A stretch of 14,448 nucleotides of DNA from Thiohalospira sp051746205 (GCA_051746205.1 JBNJEU010000043.1:1-14448), one strand, 5' to 3'. Positions 1 to 5,961 are shown, counted from the first letter of the stretch. Made by a program: numbers and translations. The notes: generated from the letters alone by a model not told the origin.

Positions 1-114
1 CACCCACTCCGTCGCCGCCGCCGCGTCCTCCGCGCTCAGATTGCTGTCCTGAAAAAACGAACCGTGGCCCGCGATGCCCTCGCTGCCCGTGGTGTTGGGG
101 GTTTCTTCACTCAT
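1..114 (-). CDS. N-terminal fragment of probable sHdr subunit HdrB (partial)
   Basis: Only the first 38 codons are inside the window and the gene continues past the left edge. The ATG at 114 has a good ribosome binding site (GGGAG, about 8-9 nt upstream) and lies 43 bp after the hdrC stop on the same strand, so it belongs to the same operon. The visible residues (start MSEETPNTTGSEG, then HGSFFQDSNLSAEDAAAA) are acidic, Ala/Ser/Thr-rich and carry no cysteine, so this stretch alone identifies no domain. In known sHdr clusters the gene after hdrC1 is usually hdrB1, which has a Cys-rich CCG domain. The HdrB call rests on that gene order. If it is right, the protein has an unusual N-terminal extension before the first Cys motif. 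It could instead be another cluster member such as HdrA. Confidence 0.6.
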   Translation of the reverse strand, partial: MSEETPNTTGSEGIAGHGSFFQDSNLSAEDAAAATEWV

Positions 115-157
115 TTACCAGTTCTCCCGTTGTCTCGACGATGGCTGCACAGGCGAC

Positions 158-841
158 TCAGTCGTCTTCCTGCTCTTCAAGCCACTCTTCGTACTCTTCG
201 CGCTTCTCGTCGATGAAGTCCTCGATGACGTCGAAGAGGTTCTCGTCCATGGTCTCCAGGGAGTCCATCACCCCGGTCATTTCCCAGATGGTGTACATCT
301 CGATGGACGTCTTCAGAGAGACTTCCCAGGCCGTATCGGTGGTCTGCAGCGTCTTCACCGGGATGGCCTTGCGGAGCGTCTTCAGATCGCCCTCGATCTT
401 CTGGATATTGGGACCCCAGTCCGGGAAGTGATCGGGCTGGATCATGTCCGGAGAGAGCTGGTTACCGGTGGTGATCAGCTTCAGCATGACGCGACCGAAC
501 GGGCGCAGCACATCCTTCGCGGACTGCATCCCGTGCTTGATGGCCACCTCGCGCATGATCATCACGAGCCCACCGGGGGAATTCTTGAAGGGACAACGCG
601 CCGCACAGGTCATGCACTGGGCGCAGGCCCAGATCTTCTCGTGCATCGCGTCATAGATCTGCTCGACGTTCTCGGTCCAGAGCAGCTGGACGATCTCGCG
701 GGGGCTGTAGTCGTAGAACTGGGCGGACGGGCAGGTCGCCGTACAGATCCCGCAGTTCAGACAGCCGTTGAGTTCGTGGTCGTAGCGGAAATCACTGCGA
801 ATGTCGTTGTAGATTTCCTGCATTTCAGCATACGTAGCCAT
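158..841 (-). CDS. hdrC1: sHdr subunit HdrC, 2x[4Fe-4S] ferredoxin-like electron-transfer protein
   Basis: This 227-aa protein has two classical [4Fe-4S] motifs of the form CxxCxxCxxxCP: C27-C30-C33-C37 (CLNCGICTATCP) and C73-C76-C79-C83 (CAQCMTCAARCP). This is the HdrC pattern, and the length fits the family. HdrC carries electrons between subunits of the cytoplasmic sulfur-oxidising heterodisulfide-reductase-like complex, which oxidises protein-bound sulfane sulfur to sulfite. The C-terminus is strongly acidic and Glu-rich and ends in EEQEDD. An ATG at 841 is preferred over an upstream start at 970 because the family sequence begins there and the extra residues are unlike any HdrC. The best Shine-Dalgarno bases lie inside a small hairpin (842-855) that abuts the start codon. 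The gene lies downstream of tusA and dsrE and 43 bp before the next subunit. Assignment to the sHdr type rather than a methanogen-like Hdr comes from the tusA/dsrE neighbours. Confidence 0.9.
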   Translation of the reverse strand: MATYAEMQEIYNDIRSDFRYDHELNGCLNCGICTATCPSAQFYDYSPREIVQLLWTENVEQIYDAMHEKIWACAQCMTCAARCPFKNSPGGLVMIMREVAIKHGMQSAKDVLRPFGRVMLKLITTGNQLSPDMIQPDHFPDWGPNIQKIEGDLKTLRKAIPVKTLQTTDTAWEVSLKTSIEMYTIWEMTGVMDSLETMDENLFDVIEDFIDEKREEYEEWLEEQEDD

Positions 842-855
842 AGAGGATACCCTCT
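842..855 (-). promoter_or_regulatory. Hairpin covering the hdrC ribosome binding site
   Basis: On the minus strand AGAGG-GTAT-CCTCT forms a perfect 5-bp stem that ends directly before the hdrC ATG. The 5' arm is part of the only purine-rich Shine-Dalgarno stretch (GGAGAGGG). The stem would therefore mask the ribosome binding site, which suggests translational control. The stem is short, so this is tentative. Confidence 0.35.
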
Positions 856-1051
856 CCAGTTTTTGGCGCACCGAGCCCGGCGCGTGACTGCAAACCTGTT
901 CGTGTACCAACCGGACTCTAGCCCATCTTCCGGCCGGATTTAACGCCGGGCGGTTGTGGCATTTCCACAAGACCGTTCCCGCGTCCGGACAAGCAACGGC
1001 GGACCCATGGGGCCGGCCCCGTACTACCCCTTAAGGGATATCGAGCGCGGC

Positions 1052-1057
1052 ATTATA
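1052..1057 (-). promoter_or_regulatory. Candidate -10 box (TATAAT) for hdrC and downstream hdr genes
   Basis: A perfect TATAAT lies on the minus strand about 210 nt upstream of the hdrC start, inside an otherwise GC-rich gap. The hexamer 17 nt upstream (GTGGAA) matches the -35 consensus at only 3 of 6 positions, so any promoter here would be weak or activator-dependent. Confidence 0.4.
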
Positions 1058-1143
1058 CCGGGGCTGACACACGTTTCCACCATTCGGCACCGTGAAAACG
1101 CGCAATGGGGCGACAGACATCCCGCCGCCCCCGCCATGACCCC

Positions 1144-1614
1144 CTACATGAACAGGGAGATGTCGGCCTCTCCGGCGAACTCGAAGAAGGTCGCGGCGCC
1201 ACCCAGTTCGATCCCGTCGATGAAGTTGTTGGCGTCCATGTCGAACAGATCCACGGTCATCTGACAGGCGATCATGCGGACATCGGCCTCGACGCAGAGG
1301 TCGCGCAGGTCGCCCAGATCGGAGACGCCCTTGGCCTTCATCTTCTTCTTCATCATGGAGGTCATCATGGCCTGCATGCCCGGCAGGGCCTGGGCCAGGA
1401 CCGGCATGGGCATCGGCATCGGCATGCCCGGATTGCCCAGCGAGGTCACTTGCAGGTCCAGCTTCTTCTCCACCAGCTTCAGGCCGTAGAAGGTGAAGAA
1501 GATCTCCACCTCGTAACCCAGCGCGGCGGCGGTGGAAGCCAGGATGAACGGAGGATAGCCCCAGTCCAGAGAGCCCTTCGTGGCGATAATGGCAAGTTTC
1601 TTTTCGTCCGACAC
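1144..1614 (-). CDS. dsrE: DsrE-type cytoplasmic sulfurtransferase of the sHdr cluster (DsrE/DsrF/DrsH-like family)
   Basis: This 156-aa soluble protein has the full DsrE/DsrF/DrsH-like family pattern: an N-terminal KKLAIIATKGSLDWGYPPF strand-loop, then IFFTFYGLKL, a Met/Pro-rich loop with MPMPMPMP, a Met/Lys-rich helix (MMTSMMKKKMKAK), and the conserved MIACQMTVDLF segment that holds the sulfur-carrying Cys. There is a second Cys 13 residues before it (LRDLCVEAD). These proteins pass persulfide sulfur to and from TusA ahead of the Hdr-like complex. The start chosen is the GTG at 1614, because GAGGAG lies 7 nt upstream and the protein then begins MSDEKKLAI like its relatives. GTG 1620 and ATG 1671 are possible but sit badly relative to the ribosome binding site. 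The DsrE2 versus DsrE3 subtype cannot be settled by eye. tusA lies upstream with a hairpin between them. Confidence 0.88.
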   Translation of the reverse strand: MSDEKKLAIIATKGSLDWGYPPFILASTAAALGYEVEIFFTFYGLKLVEKKLDLQVTSLGNPGMPMPMPMPVLAQALPGMQAMMTSMMKKKMKAKGVSDLGDLRDLCVEADVRMIACQMTVDLFDMDANNFIDGIELGGAATFFEFAGEADISLFM

Positions 1615-1699
1615 AGTCACGCTCCTCGATTTCCCGAATTCTGATGCGGGGGTGCTCCCGCCGGGGTTCATCCCGGCATGGCACCACCTCTATATGGAA

Positions 1700-1720
1700 C
1701 CGCCGGGCGGGGCCCGGCGG
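1700..1720 (-). terminator. GC-rich hairpin between tusA and dsrE (attenuator or processing site)
   Basis: A perfect 9-bp stem (CCGCCGGGC / GCCCGGCGG) with a 3-nt loop lies 14 bp past the tusA stop. On the minus strand it is followed by GTTCCATATA rather than a run of T, so a full terminator is unlikely. Partial termination, or protection of the tusA mRNA 3' end, would let tusA be expressed above the downstream genes. Confidence 0.45.
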
Positions 1721-1733
1721 ATGGGTCGGCCGT

Positions 1734-1964
1734 TCAGGCCTTCTTGATAAGGAAGTAGTACTTGCCGCCCTCTTCCTTGGACTCCATCAGCTCGTTGCCG
1801 GTCTGCTTGGAGAACGCCTCGAAGTCCTTGATGGCACCCGGGTCGGTGGCGATGATGTGCAGAACCTGGCCCGCTTCCATACCGGCGAGCGTCTTCTTCG
1901 CGCGCAGGATCGGGAGGGGGCAGTTCAGGCCGGATGCGTCGAGTTCCTGGTCAAAGTCAGCCAT
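1734..1964 (-). CDS. tusA: TusA-family sulfur carrier protein
   Basis: This 76-aa protein has the TusA fold signature. The CPxP motif (GLNCPLPILRAKK, Cys15) carries the sulfur as a persulfide, followed by the helix KTLAGMEAGQ, the strand VLHIIATDPGAIKDFEAF and a C-terminal strand YYFLIKK. Size and motif match the family fully. TusA hands sulfane sulfur between rhodanese/DsrE proteins and the Hdr-like complex in the cytoplasm. The ATG at 1964 is chosen because AGGAG lies 7 nt upstream; an upstream ATG at 2036 would add unrelated residues. It is the first gene of the leftward cluster, followed by dsrE at about 120 bp. A cytoplasmic rhodanese gene often found beside tusA in such clusters is missing here; the divergent 101-aa gene stands in its place. 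Confidence 0.95.
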   Translation of the reverse strand: MADFDQELDASGLNCPLPILRAKKTLAGMEAGQVLHIIATDPGAIKDFEAFSKQTGNELMESKEEGGKYYFLIKKA

Positions 1965-1998
1965 GGTAGGACTCCTGGTCTTCGGGTTGTGGAAGGCT

Positions 1999-2015
1999 TG
2001 CCCCGCTGCGGGGCA
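1999..2015 (-). promoter_or_regulatory. Hairpin in the tusA 5' leader
   Basis: A perfect inverted repeat (TGCCCCGC-T-GCGGGGCA) lies about 35 nt upstream of the tusA start and downstream of its likely promoter, so it would be at the 5' end of the mRNA. It may stabilise the transcript. Twelve of its bases (CCCCGCTGCGGG) recur at 5968-5979, ahead of the permease gene. Confidence 0.4.
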
Positions 2016-2042
2016 GCGTATGTTCAAGTAAAACACTCAAAG

Positions 2043-2069
2043 CTTATATGCAGGGGCTTTATATGACAA
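2043..2069 (-). promoter_or_regulatory. Candidate promoter of the tusA-dsrE operon
   Basis: On the minus strand TTGTCA (2064-2069) and TATAAG (2043-2048) form a sigma-70-like pair with a 15-nt spacer, about 80 nt upstream of tusA. Both boxes are close to consensus but the spacer is short, which often means an activator is needed. The motif TTATATG occurs twice here (2044-2050 and 2059-2065), and CAAGCGC is a direct repeat at 2067-2073 and 2084-2090. Confidence 0.45.
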
Positions 2070-2118
2070 GCGCTCGGGCAACGCAAGCGCATCCCCATCA
2101 TATCGCCTGCGGGGGATA

Positions 2119-2130
2119 TAAGCATGCTTA
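2119..2130. promoter_or_regulatory. 12-bp perfect palindrome, candidate operator in the divergent control region
   Basis: TAAGCATGCTTA is a perfect palindrome lying between the tusA promoter boxes (up to 2069) and the -35 box of the 101-aa gene (from 2140). It is AT-rich against a GC-rich background. The position suits a dimeric repressor that controls both directions. Some sHdr clusters are controlled by an ArsR-type repressor (sHdrR); a link to such a protein is inference, since no regulator gene is in the window. Confidence 0.4.
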
Positions 2131-2139
2131 ATCGTCGGT

Positions 2140-2168
2140 TTGTCGCTCCTTTGCGACCATGCTAGAGT
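2140..2168 (+). promoter_or_regulatory. Candidate promoter of the 101-aa gene
   Basis: TTGTCG (2140-2145) and TAGAGT (2163-2168) are separated by exactly 17 nt, about 50 nt upstream of the GTG start. The TAGAGT lies in GCTAGAGTCC, a 10-mer that occurs again on the minus strand upstream of hdrC. Confidence 0.5.
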
Positions 2169-2219
2169 CCACCCCGCGAGAAGTGGTAGACACCATGTCA
2201 ACAGACAGAGGGCAGAACA

Positions 2220-2525
2220 GTGGACAAGAACGATTTTCAGGAACACACCCGGTACGTGGTCACTCGCAAGGACGAGAACGGCAAGCTGCGCCCGGACACC
2301 ATCTATGTCTTCAAGACCCACGACGACTTCATGATCGTGCGCCGCACCACCGGCGATGGCAAGATGCTGAAACTCGGCTACGACGATGTGGTCCGAATCG
2401 TGAAGACCGAGAAGGTCGCCGAGAAAGACAGGTTCCACGTTCCCGATGCCGTACTCGAAGCGAAGACCTGGGCGGATCGCAGCACCATGGAGCGCTACTC
2501 CTCTGCTTCGCACATGGGTAAATAA
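2220..2525 (+). CDS. Conserved-looking 101-aa protein of unknown function, divergent from tusA
   Basis: I cannot assign a family with confidence. The protein is soluble and highly charged, with no cysteine, signal peptide or membrane segment. It looks like a small alpha/beta fold: several beta-type stretches (TRYVVTRKD, DTIYVFKTHDDFMIVRR, MLKLGYDDVVRIVKT) and a C-terminal segment WADRSTMERYSSA. The start is a GTG at 2220 with an AGAGGG sequence about 8 nt upstream, and a good promoter lies ahead of it. Coding character is strong, with ordinary codon use for this genome. It is transcribed away from tusA across a 255-bp shared control region, at the spot where a rhodanese gene is common in related clusters, so a role linked to sulfur transfer or its control is possible but unproven. 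bepA follows after 58 bp, separated by a strong hairpin. Confidence 0.8.
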   Translation: MDKNDFQEHTRYVVTRKDENGKLRPDTIYVFKTHDDFMIVRRTTGDGKMLKLGYDDVVRIVKTEKVAEKDRFHVPDAVLEAKTWADRSTMERYSSASHMGK

Positions 2526-2539
2526 GACGAGCCCCCCCT

Positions 2540-2577
2540 CCGACGGGTCCGGGCACCAGTGCCCCGGACGCCGTCGG
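2540..2577 (+). terminator. Strong hairpin between the 101-aa gene and bepA
   Basis: Two nested stems pair: CCGACGG (2540-2546) with CCGTCGG (2571-2577), and GTCCGGGCAC (2547-2556) with GTGCCCCGGAC (2559-2569, one bulged base). There is no T-run, so it is not a textbook intrinsic terminator. It ends 6 nt before the likely bepA start and covers the place where a ribosome binding site should be. It could be an mRNA 3' end for the first gene or a translational brake on bepA. Confidence 0.5.
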
Positions 2578-2583
2578 GCACCG

Positions 2584-4026
2584 GTGGCCATGCTGCTCAT
2601 CAGCCTGCTGGCCGCCCCCCCGACCGCGCACACCATCCAGCTCCCCGATCTCGGTACCAGCGCCGACCGTGCCATGTCGCCCGAACAGGAGGCGCGCATC
2701 GGGGCCGATTTCCTGCGCAATCTGCGCCAGCACGTCGAGATCGTCGATGATCCGGAGATCCGGGCCTACGTCCGTTCCCTCGGCAACCGGCTCGCCTCGC
2801 GCGCCGATGGACACCAGCCCGATGACTTCCACTTCTTCGTGGTCAACGATTCGCGCATCAACGCCTTCGCCGCCCCCGGCGGCTACATCGGGGTCAACGC
2901 CGGGCTGATCCTCGCCGCGCGCGAGGAGGACGAACTCGCGGGCGTCGTAGCCCACGAGATCGCCCATGTCACCCAACGTCATCTGGCGCGCGCCCGTGAG
3001 GCCAGCGACGACATGAGCGTCCCCATGGCCGCCTCCATCCTCGCGGCCATCCTCCTCGGCGGCGAGGATCCGCAGCTCGGCCAGGCGGCCCTGGCCGCCA
3101 CCATCGCCGGCTCCACTCAGTACCAGATCTCCTTTACCCGTTCGAACGAGCGCGAAGCGGACCGGGTCGGCATGGAGATGCTCGCCAGCGCCGGTTTCGA
3201 CCCCGAGGGGATGCCCAGCTTCTTCGAACGCCTGCAGGCGAACAACCGCTTTGGCGCCTCGGTGGTACCCGAATTCCTCATGACCCATCCGGTCACCCTC
3301 AACCGCATCGCAGATGGACGCAACCGGGCGCGGCAGATGGACTACAACGCGGCCCCCGACCATGGCGATTTCAAGCACATTCAGGCGCGCCTGCAAGTGA
3401 TGGTCGCTCGGGACGCGTCCAGCGCTCGCGAGTCCTTCGAGGAAGCGGTCGAGGAGGAGGAAGACGCTCCCTGGGCTCGCTACGGACTGGCGCTGGCGCT
3501 GGCGCGTGACGGCGAGACGGAACGGGGACTTGCCCTCATCGAGGCGCTGCGCGAGGCCAACCCCGATCGCCTTGCCTATCGTCTGGCCGAGGGCCGTCTG
3601 CTCCAGCAACTGGGCGAGGACGAACGCGCCCTCGCCCGCTTCCGCGCAACCCTGGACCTTTTCCCGGGCAACGAGGCCACCACCATCCATCTGGCCGAGT
3701 CCCTGCTGACCATCGGGAGTCACCGCGAGGCCCGCGATCTCCTGCGCGACTATGTCCGTCGCCATGCTCGCGGTCCCAACGCCTTCCGCCTGCTGGCACG
3801 AGCCGAGGCCGGAAGTGGTGATGTCGCCCGCTATCACGCCGCCCTCGCCGAATACTACAGCCGTGGCGGGCGCGCTCAGGAGGCCATTCGCCAGCTCCGT
3901 CACGCTCTGGCCGCCAGCCGGGATGATCGTCTGGATCAACGCCTGGAGGCGCGTCTGGAGGAACTGCGCCGCCAGGCTCGCATCGACGACGAACTGGAAC
4001 GCATCCGGGAAGAGCGAGAGGAATAA
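2584..4026 (+). CDS. bepA: BepA-like periplasmic M48 metalloprotease/chaperone with C-terminal TPR repeats
   Basis: This protein is about 480 aa (E. coli BepA is 487). A hydrophobic N-terminus (MLLISLLAAPPTA) looks like a Sec signal. The M48 domain has HEIAH (H124, E125, H128) as the zinc-binding and catalytic motif, a third zinc ligand in NEREADR (E191), and MTHPVTLNR with H235, matching the His that gates the BepA active site. The part from about residue 275 onward is made of Ala/Leu/Arg-rich helical pairs typical of TPR repeats. BepA assists and proofreads outer-membrane protein assembly (LptD, BAM) in the periplasm. The start is uncertain. GTG 2584 and ATG 2590 are the only in-frame starts after the previous gene; neither has a good ribosome binding site and the n-region carries no positive charge. 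An ATG at 2446 would give 526 aa but overlaps the previous gene. Confidence 0.92.
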   Translation: MAMLLISLLAAPPTAHTIQLPDLGTSADRAMSPEQEARIGADFLRNLRQHVEIVDDPEIRAYVRSLGNRLASRADGHQPDDFHFFVVNDSRINAFAAPGGYIGVNAGLILAAREEDELAGVVAHEIAHVTQRHLARAREASDDMSVPMAASILAAILLGGEDPQLGQAALAATIAGSTQYQISFTRSNEREADRVGMEMLASAGFDPEGMPSFFERLQANNRFGASVVPEFLMTHPVTLNRIADGRNRARQMDYNAAPDHGDFKHIQARLQVMVARDASSARESFEEAVEEEEDAPWARYGLALALARDGETERGLALIEALREANPDRLAYRLAEGRLLQQLGEDERALARFRATLDLFPGNEATTIHLAESLLTIGSHREARDLLRDYVRRHARGPNAFRLLARAEAGSGDVARYHAALAEYYSRGGRAQEAIRQLRHALAASRDDRLDQRLEARLEELRRQARIDDELERIREEREE

Positions 4027-4061
4027 AAAAAACCGCCTGCCCGGTTGCCCGGACAGGCGGT
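4025..4061 (-). terminator. Intrinsic terminator of the soxA-soxX operon
   Basis: Read on the minus strand, an 8-bp stem (ACCGCCTG / CAGGCGGT) with further inner pairing is followed by eight consecutive T (complement of 4025-4032). This is a textbook rho-independent terminator, 45 bp past the soxX stop. The hairpin starts only a few bases after the bepA stop, so it may also stop bepA transcripts, though without a T-run on that side. Confidence 0.85.
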
Positions 4062-4106
4062 GAGTCACTGATCAGTCGTTATTGGTATTGTGCGCGATGC
4101 CGCTCT

Positions 4107-4784
4107 TTACTGGTTGACCGGAGACTCCGGGTCGAACAGGTAGGCCAGCAGGTGCTGGATCTGATCCTTGTTCAGCAGGTCCTTGGCCCCGAAGCGCGGC
4201 ATGTCGGTGCAGGCAAAGGTCGCATGCGGGTTGTACATCTGATCGTACGCGAACTTGATCATGTCCTCGCTTGCCCCGCGATCGTTGCCATACCCGGTCA
4301 GGTCGGGACCGATGGTCCCCTCGATGCGCTCTTCCTGGAACGAGTGGCAGTTGACGCAGAGACCACCGGTCTCGCGCTGATCGTGGTTGTCGACCTTGTG
4401 ACCGATGCGGTAGCCGAAACCGGACCAGGCCAGCTCGGCACCCTTCTCCCAGTCGCCCAGCTCGATACCGCCCTCGGGGTACTCGATGGTCTCGCGGGCC
4501 ATCTTGGCGACCTCGGCCATGGTATCGGAATCGGGCTGACCGCCACCGACGACCGTGCACGCCTCCTGGAGCTCGTCCTGAACCAGGCGCTGCTCGGCGC
4601 GACCACCTTCCTGGACCTCCTGATCCATACGGAAGCTGTCGGTCTCGAAGATCAGATGCTCGGCCAGCTCATCGGCCGGCATATTGGTGTAGTCCGGCTT
4701 GGAATCCGAGGCACAACCCGTCATCACGGCCACGGAGGCGAATGCGGCCAGCCCGGCCGCCAGAGGGAAACTCTTCTTCAACAT
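4107..4784 (-). CDS. soxX: SoxX, monoheme cytochrome c subunit of SoxAX, predicted lipoprotein
   Basis: This 225-aa protein has one heme c motif CVNCH (C143, C146, H147), the SoxX context GPDLTGYGNDRG after it, and the likely axial Met195 in TDMPRFG. C76 and C192 could form a disulfide. SoxX pairs with SoxA in the periplasm; SoxAX oxidatively joins thiosulfate to the SoxYZ carrier, the first step of the Sox pathway. The N-terminus (start MLKKSFPL, hydrophobic core, then VMTGC, Cys24) is a lipobox, so it is probably membrane-anchored rather than free. It is longer than compact SoxX proteins, with about 100 extra residues (30-130) before the heme. The ATG at 4784 has AGGAG 8 nt upstream. It lies 28 bp after soxA, so the two are co-transcribed in the order A-X. 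soxYZ and soxB are not in the window. Confidence 0.92.
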   Translation of the reverse strand: MLKKSFPLAAGLAAFASVAVMTGCASDSKPDYTNMPADELAEHLIFETDSFRMDQEVQEGGRAEQRLVQDELQEACTVVGGGQPDSDTMAEVAKMARETIEYPEGGIELGDWEKGAELAWSGFGYRIGHKVDNHDQRETGGLCVNCHSFQEERIEGTIGPDLTGYGNDRGASEDMIKFAYDQMYNPHATFACTDMPRFGAKDLLNKDQIQHLLAYLFDPESPVNQ

Positions 4785-4812
4785 TCTCGATTCTCCTGTT
4801 GGCATCCGGGGT

Positions 4813-5682
4813 TCAGCGCTTCATGTCGGGGAGGATGGCCGGCTGGCCGCTCGCCCGGTCGGTCCAGTAGGACATCAGCGCGATGGCAGCGGGGGTTCCC
4901 GGCTTGATTTCCGGGCGACGCATCTGGTAGTAGCAGCCGCGCACGCGGTGGTGGCTGCTGCGCAGATTATCGTGGCCCACCCGGAACGCCGGCCAGGAGA
5001 TGGCCTTGGACCACTCTTCCGGCACGTTGACGTTGGGCAGCACCGAGGCCCGGATCCGCTCGCCGGTCTGCGTGTGGCAGGTGGCGCAGGCGAAATCATG
5101 GGTACCGGCGCGGCGATAGAAGAGCACCTCACCGGCATCGCGCATGGCGCGCTCGGCCGGATGGTCCATCGACGGGTTCCACTCCATGCCGTTGGACTGT
5201 TCGGCGATGTAGGCCTGCAGCTTCATCATGTCGGAGCCGGAGCCGTGCCGCTTGGCGACGGCCTTGTCGTCATCGCTGAAGCCCTGAATGGTCTTCATGC
5301 AGTAGACGAGACGCGATTCGAGGTCCATGACCTTGCCGGTGTCCTCGAAATAACGCGGCATCTCGACATAGGCACCTTCCAGCTCACCCGGGCCCTTGCC
5401 GAAATCGCAGGATTCCAGCGACTCGTTCTTCGGTCCGCGCGCCTGGTGGAACAGTTCCTCACCTTCATCGGCGGTCCAGTGGGCCGGATTATCGGCCATC
5501 ATCATCATGTTCTGATCGCTCTGCGTCAGATACTTGGAATCGACGGACTCGATGAGCCCCTCGAGGACCTCCACCGGGGTCTTGCCGTGCGAATCGGCAA
5601 ATGCGGCCTGGCCACCGAAGAGGCCCACCGACCCCACCAGCAGCGGAAGGGCGTAGACGGTTCTTTTCATGCCCGTGAGCAT
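4813..5682 (-). CDS. soxA: SoxA, cytochrome c subunit of SoxAX (single-heme type)
   Basis: This 289-aa precursor has a Sec signal (hydrophobic core YALPLLVGSVGLFGG, cleavage likely at AAFA|D, residues 29/30). The C-terminal half holds the single heme motif CATCH (C199, C202, H203) and, downstream, RVRGCYYQMRRP with C250, the active-site cysteine that becomes a heme-ligating persulfide in SoxA. The N-terminal half has the usual repeat of the cytochrome fold but lacks its CxxCH; C92 (SCDFGKGPG) and C128 are the likely disulfide found in mono-heme SoxA. With SoxX it makes the thiosulfate-conjugating enzyme of the periplasm. The start at 5682 is chosen for GGAGGAGG placed 5 nt upstream; ATG 5670 is an alternative. 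A long leader (5683-5840) with inverted repeats precedes it. Confidence 0.95.
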   Translation of the reverse strand: MLTGMKRTVYALPLLVGSVGLFGGQAAFADSHGKTPVEVLEGLIESVDSKYLTQSDQNMMMMADNPAHWTADEGEELFHQARGPKNESLESCDFGKGPGELEGAYVEMPRYFEDTGKVMDLESRLVYCMKTIQGFSDDDKAVAKRHGSGSDMMKLQAYIAEQSNGMEWNPSMDHPAERAMRDAGEVLFYRRAGTHDFACATCHTQTGERIRASVLPNVNVPEEWSKAISWPAFRVGHDNLRSSHHRVRGCYYQMRRPEIKPGTPAAIALMSYWTDRASGQPAILPDMKR

Positions 5683-5715
5683 ACCAACCTCCTCCAAACA
5701 GTTTTCTTATCAACA

Positions 5716-5757
5716 AACTTCGCGAACCTTTCGCCCTGCGACTTGTCTCACGAAGTT
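5716..5757. repeat. Inverted repeat in the soxA leader
   Basis: AACTTCG at 5716-5722 and CGAAGTT at 5751-5757 form 7-bp arms 28 nt apart, 30-75 nt upstream of the soxA start. It could be an mRNA stem in the 5' leader or a pair of half-sites for a regulator. Confidence 0.35.
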
Positions 5758-5812
5758 CCCATGGCAGAGAGTGCCGTTGAGCCAGCAGCCTGTCAACAAA
5801 CAGAAGCATTCA

Positions 5813-5839
5813 ATAATAAACTTAACACTCTGATATCAA
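5813..5839 (-). promoter_or_regulatory. Candidate soxA promoter
   Basis: On the minus strand TTGATA (5834-5839) and TATTAT (5813-5818) are each one base from consensus, in an AT-rich patch, but the spacer is only 15 nt. An alternative reading uses TTGTTT with a 19-nt spacer. Either gives a leader of roughly 120 nt before soxA. Confidence 0.4.
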
Positions 5840-5896
5840 ACAACTCTGAATTTTTCACGTGTCGATTCGCTCACAAAATTGCCAAGCAACCTCGAT

Positions 5897-5916
5897 CTGG
5901 ACTCTGTCCAGTTTTT
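5897..5916 (+). terminator. Small intrinsic terminator with no gene upstream
   Basis: CTGGAC-TCT-GTCCAG is a perfect 6-bp stem with a 3-nt loop, followed at once by TTTTT on the plus strand. No protein gene on the plus strand ends nearby; bepA ends 1.9 kb away with the sox genes opposed in between. It may end a small RNA made from the AT-rich region, or it may be an early terminator. Confidence 0.45.
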
Positions 5917-5961
5917 GTCCCCTCGAGCGGAATGCGCGCTGTCGTTCCAGTTCAAGGCGAC

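Larger units (their letters stand above)
842..1143. other. 302-bp gap between dsrE and hdrC, non-coding, with minus-strand promoter-like signals
   Basis: No convincing gene is seen here. Reading leftward (minus strand), it holds a consensus TATAAT at 1052-1057 with only a weak -35 upstream, and a TAGAGT (inside GCTAGAGTCC, about 916-925) that matches the -10 region of the divergent 101-aa gene. It also holds two perfect palindromes, GGGGCCGGCCCC at 1009-1020 and CCCTTAAGGG at 1028-1037. The gap suggests that hdrC and the genes after it can be transcribed separately from tusA-dsrE. Confidence 0.6.

Noticed and set aside
2329..4068. Long open frame (579 codons) on the minus strand opposite bepA
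   Set aside because: It is antisense to a clear M48/TPR protein, its translation is low-complexity Gly/Val/Asp/Glu with no motif, and it arises from GC-rich third positions.
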